A DNA stretch of 7,081 bases from an uncultured Rhodopirellula sp. (GTDB taxonomy: Bacteria; Planctomycetota; Planctomycetia; Pirellulales; Pirellulaceae), in assembly GCA_913061385.1 (NCBI GenBank), contig CAJXTM010000179.1, forward strand, positions 1 to 7,081, read 5' to 3'. Each line of letters opens with the position of its first letter. Position 1 is the first letter of the stretch. This document shows, in pieces, positions 5,978-7,081 of the stretch. Position numbers and translations under genes: made by a program. The notes below the pieces were generated by a model. The model did no database searches, had not been told where the DNA came from, and saw only the letters and a list, made by a program, of their open reading frames with translations.

Positions 5978-7033
5978 TCACTCAATCCGAGGGCTCAGTG
6001 AAACGTTTCGGTAGCGAACACTGGTATGGTCTCCCTGCAGATATAAGGGGCCATCACGCATGACGTCTCCAAATAACGCACCCCCAGTCGCACCTTTCAC
6101 CGGTTGGTTATCAATGACCAGTTCACCATTCAGACGTACTGTCATATGTCGATCGGCAAGCGTCAGGTCATATGTCTGCCATTGTCCTCCAGGCAGGCCC
6201 GCGTTCGTACTCGGTGCGATTCGACCAAAGATTGCTCCTGGGCCGTTGATGCCCTGCATGCGACTATCTCGGTCGACTACTTGCGCCTCGTACAGACCTC
6301 GAACATAGACCCCGCTGTTTCGTTGTTTTCCAATGTTGAACTCAATGTGCACCTTGCAGTCTCCAAAGGTGCGAGTGGTACGCAGATTGCCGAAAACGCC
6401 ATAAGCACTGAAGTCAGATTTTGGTGTTTCGTTGGTCAGTTCACCGCTCTCAACACGCCAGCCGTCTTGAGCATCTTTGGGTTGCAGTTGCCAGCCCGTA
6501 AGGTCGTGTCCGTTGAACAATTGAATTGGTTTACCAAACCGCACTTTGGTAAGGTTCGGGCGTGCAGGCATGGGCGGGCATTTGCGTCCTTGGCCAACCT
6601 CGTCTGTTGCCTCAGACATTACCGTGATCGTTTCGTTCTTTACGGTAACGAGGTAAGTTATTTTCTTGGACTTGCGACTGCGTGTCAGCAATAGTGAATC
6701 ACCTACTAGCTCAACTTTTCCGACCGGCTTTGCAGATCCGACGCGCCACATCAGATCGGCGAGGAGGCCATCCTGATTCTGAGTGATCTCGAGCCAACCA
6801 CCATAACCATCTTTGAAATCGAGAAACCAAGTGCCCAGAAAAGGTGCAGTTTTTTTCGAGGTAAAGGTCTTTGGTGTTTTTCGACTTGTCGCAAGCATGC
6901 GATCGGGTTGTTCGTTCATGAAAGCGATCAAATCTCTCAGTTCGCGATCTGTCAGTGTATCAACGAGTCCCTCTGGCATCATGGATGTGTGAAGTTCTTT
7001 TCGATCGATGATATTTGCAGTCTTGAATACACG
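5978..7033 (-). CDS. Haem-binding-domain tail fused to DUF1080 (3-keto-disaccharide hydrolase) domain, 5'-truncated
   Basis: Only the last 351 codons are present; the frame is open to the insert edge at 7033, so the gene is 5'-partial. Residues are numbered from that edge. Residues 1-42 (with SMMPEGLVDTLTDRELRDL at 17-35) match the end of the putative haem-binding domain of Pirellula/Verrucomicrobium-type proteins (TIGR02603 family, which carry CxxCH further upstream, not seen here). Residues 63-165 form a beta-rich segment (LGTWFLDF, GWLEITQNQDGLL, GDSLLL). Residues 168-349 are a DUF1080/PF06439 domain: LFNGHDLTGW (172-181), then NSGVYVRG, YEAQVVD, GAIFGRIAP, WQTYDL and GPLYLQGD, a concanavalin-like sandwich linked to 3-keto-glycoside hydrolysis or carbohydrate binding. 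Such planctomycete proteins are usually exported, but the N-terminus is missing here. Any M-Y-K-R-Q start read from 7048 is adapter, not protein. The stop lies 5 bp from the sigma factor stop, tail-to-tail. Confidence 0.88.
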   Translation of the reverse strand, partial: RVFKTANIIDRKELHTSMMPEGLVDTLTDRELRDLIAFMNEQPDRMLATSRKTPKTFTSKKTAPFLGTWFLDFKDGYGGWLEITQNQDGLLADLMWRVGSAKPVGKVELVGDSLLLTRSRKSKKITYLVTVKNETITVMSEATDEVGQGRKCPPMPARPNLTKVRFGKPIQLFNGHDLTGWQLQPKDAQDGWRVESGELTNETPKSDFSAYGVFGNLRTTRTFGDCKVHIEFNIGKQRNSGVYVRGLYEAQVVDRDSRMQGINGPGAIFGRIAPSTNAGLPGGQWQTYDLTLADRHMTVRLNGELVIDNQPVKGATGGALFGDVMRDGPLYLQGDHTSVRYRNVSLSPRIE

Positions 7034-7081
7034 CTGTCTCTTATACACATCTGACGCTGCCGACGACTCCTTACGTGTAGA
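7034..7081 (-). other. Illumina Nextera adapter remnant, inverted copy (not genomic)
   Basis: Bases 7034-7052 are the reverse complement of the Tn5 mosaic end, 7053-7066 of the read-1 linker, 7067-7074 of the same i5 index (CTCCTTAC) as at the left end, and 7075-7081 of the end of P5. Genomic sequence ends at 7033. Because both ends carry the same adapter, the pair mimics terminal inverted repeats of a transposon, which it is not. Confidence 0.98.

Noticed and set aside
1..7081. Perfect inverted repeats at both ends, resembling the ends of a Tn5-like transposon spanning the whole window
   Set aside because: The repeats contain the Nextera linker, an Illumina index and part of P5 in addition to the mosaic end, there is no transposase gene, and the content is ordinary chromosomal genes. 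They are library adapters.

Overview
The window is a short contig from what looks like a planctomycete, probably of the Pirellulales/Rhodopirellula type, recovered by shotgun or metagenomic sequencing. The main taxonomic evidence is the protein at the right end, where the tail of a Planctomycetes/Verrucomicrobia-type haem-binding domain is joined to a DUF1080 (3-keto-disaccharide hydrolase) domain. Supporting evidence is an mcsA-mcsB pair in a non-Firmicute setting, weak or absent Shine-Dalgarno sequences at several genes, and frequent GTG starts. Base composition looks balanced by eye.

Both ends are not genomic. Bases 1-42 and 7034-7081 are the same Illumina Nextera adapter (Tn5 mosaic end, read-1 linker, an 8-base i5 index and part of P5) in inverted orientation. 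The real insert is 43-7033.

Layout, left to right: a 207-bp leader; a ferritin-like diiron protein (+); an atypical short-chain dehydrogenase (+); convergent to it, trpE (-), anthranilate synthase component I; a roughly 295-bp divergent intergenic region with a strong sigma-70-like promoter facing right and a nested stem-loop; mcsA and mcsB (+), overlapping by four bases, which encode the adaptor and kinase for protein arginine phosphorylation; a 286-bp intergenic region with an intrinsic terminator and a second hairpin; an ECF sigma factor gene (+); and, tail-to-tail with it after only 5 bp, the 3' part of a large haem-binding/DUF1080 gene (-) cut by the contig end.

Functionally this is mostly housekeeping: iron handling, tryptophan synthesis, protein quality control and transcriptional stress response. 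mcsA and mcsB clearly form one transcription and translation unit. The sigma factor may be separate, since a terminator lies between it and mcsB. I see no mobile element, CRISPR array, toxin-antitoxin pair, phage or defence module, and no convincing undescribed system. The points most worth a second look are the altered phosphoarginine-pocket motif in McsB, the SDR lacking its catalytic tyrosine, the structured leader before the sigma factor, and the adapter-derived false N-terminus of the DUF1080 protein.
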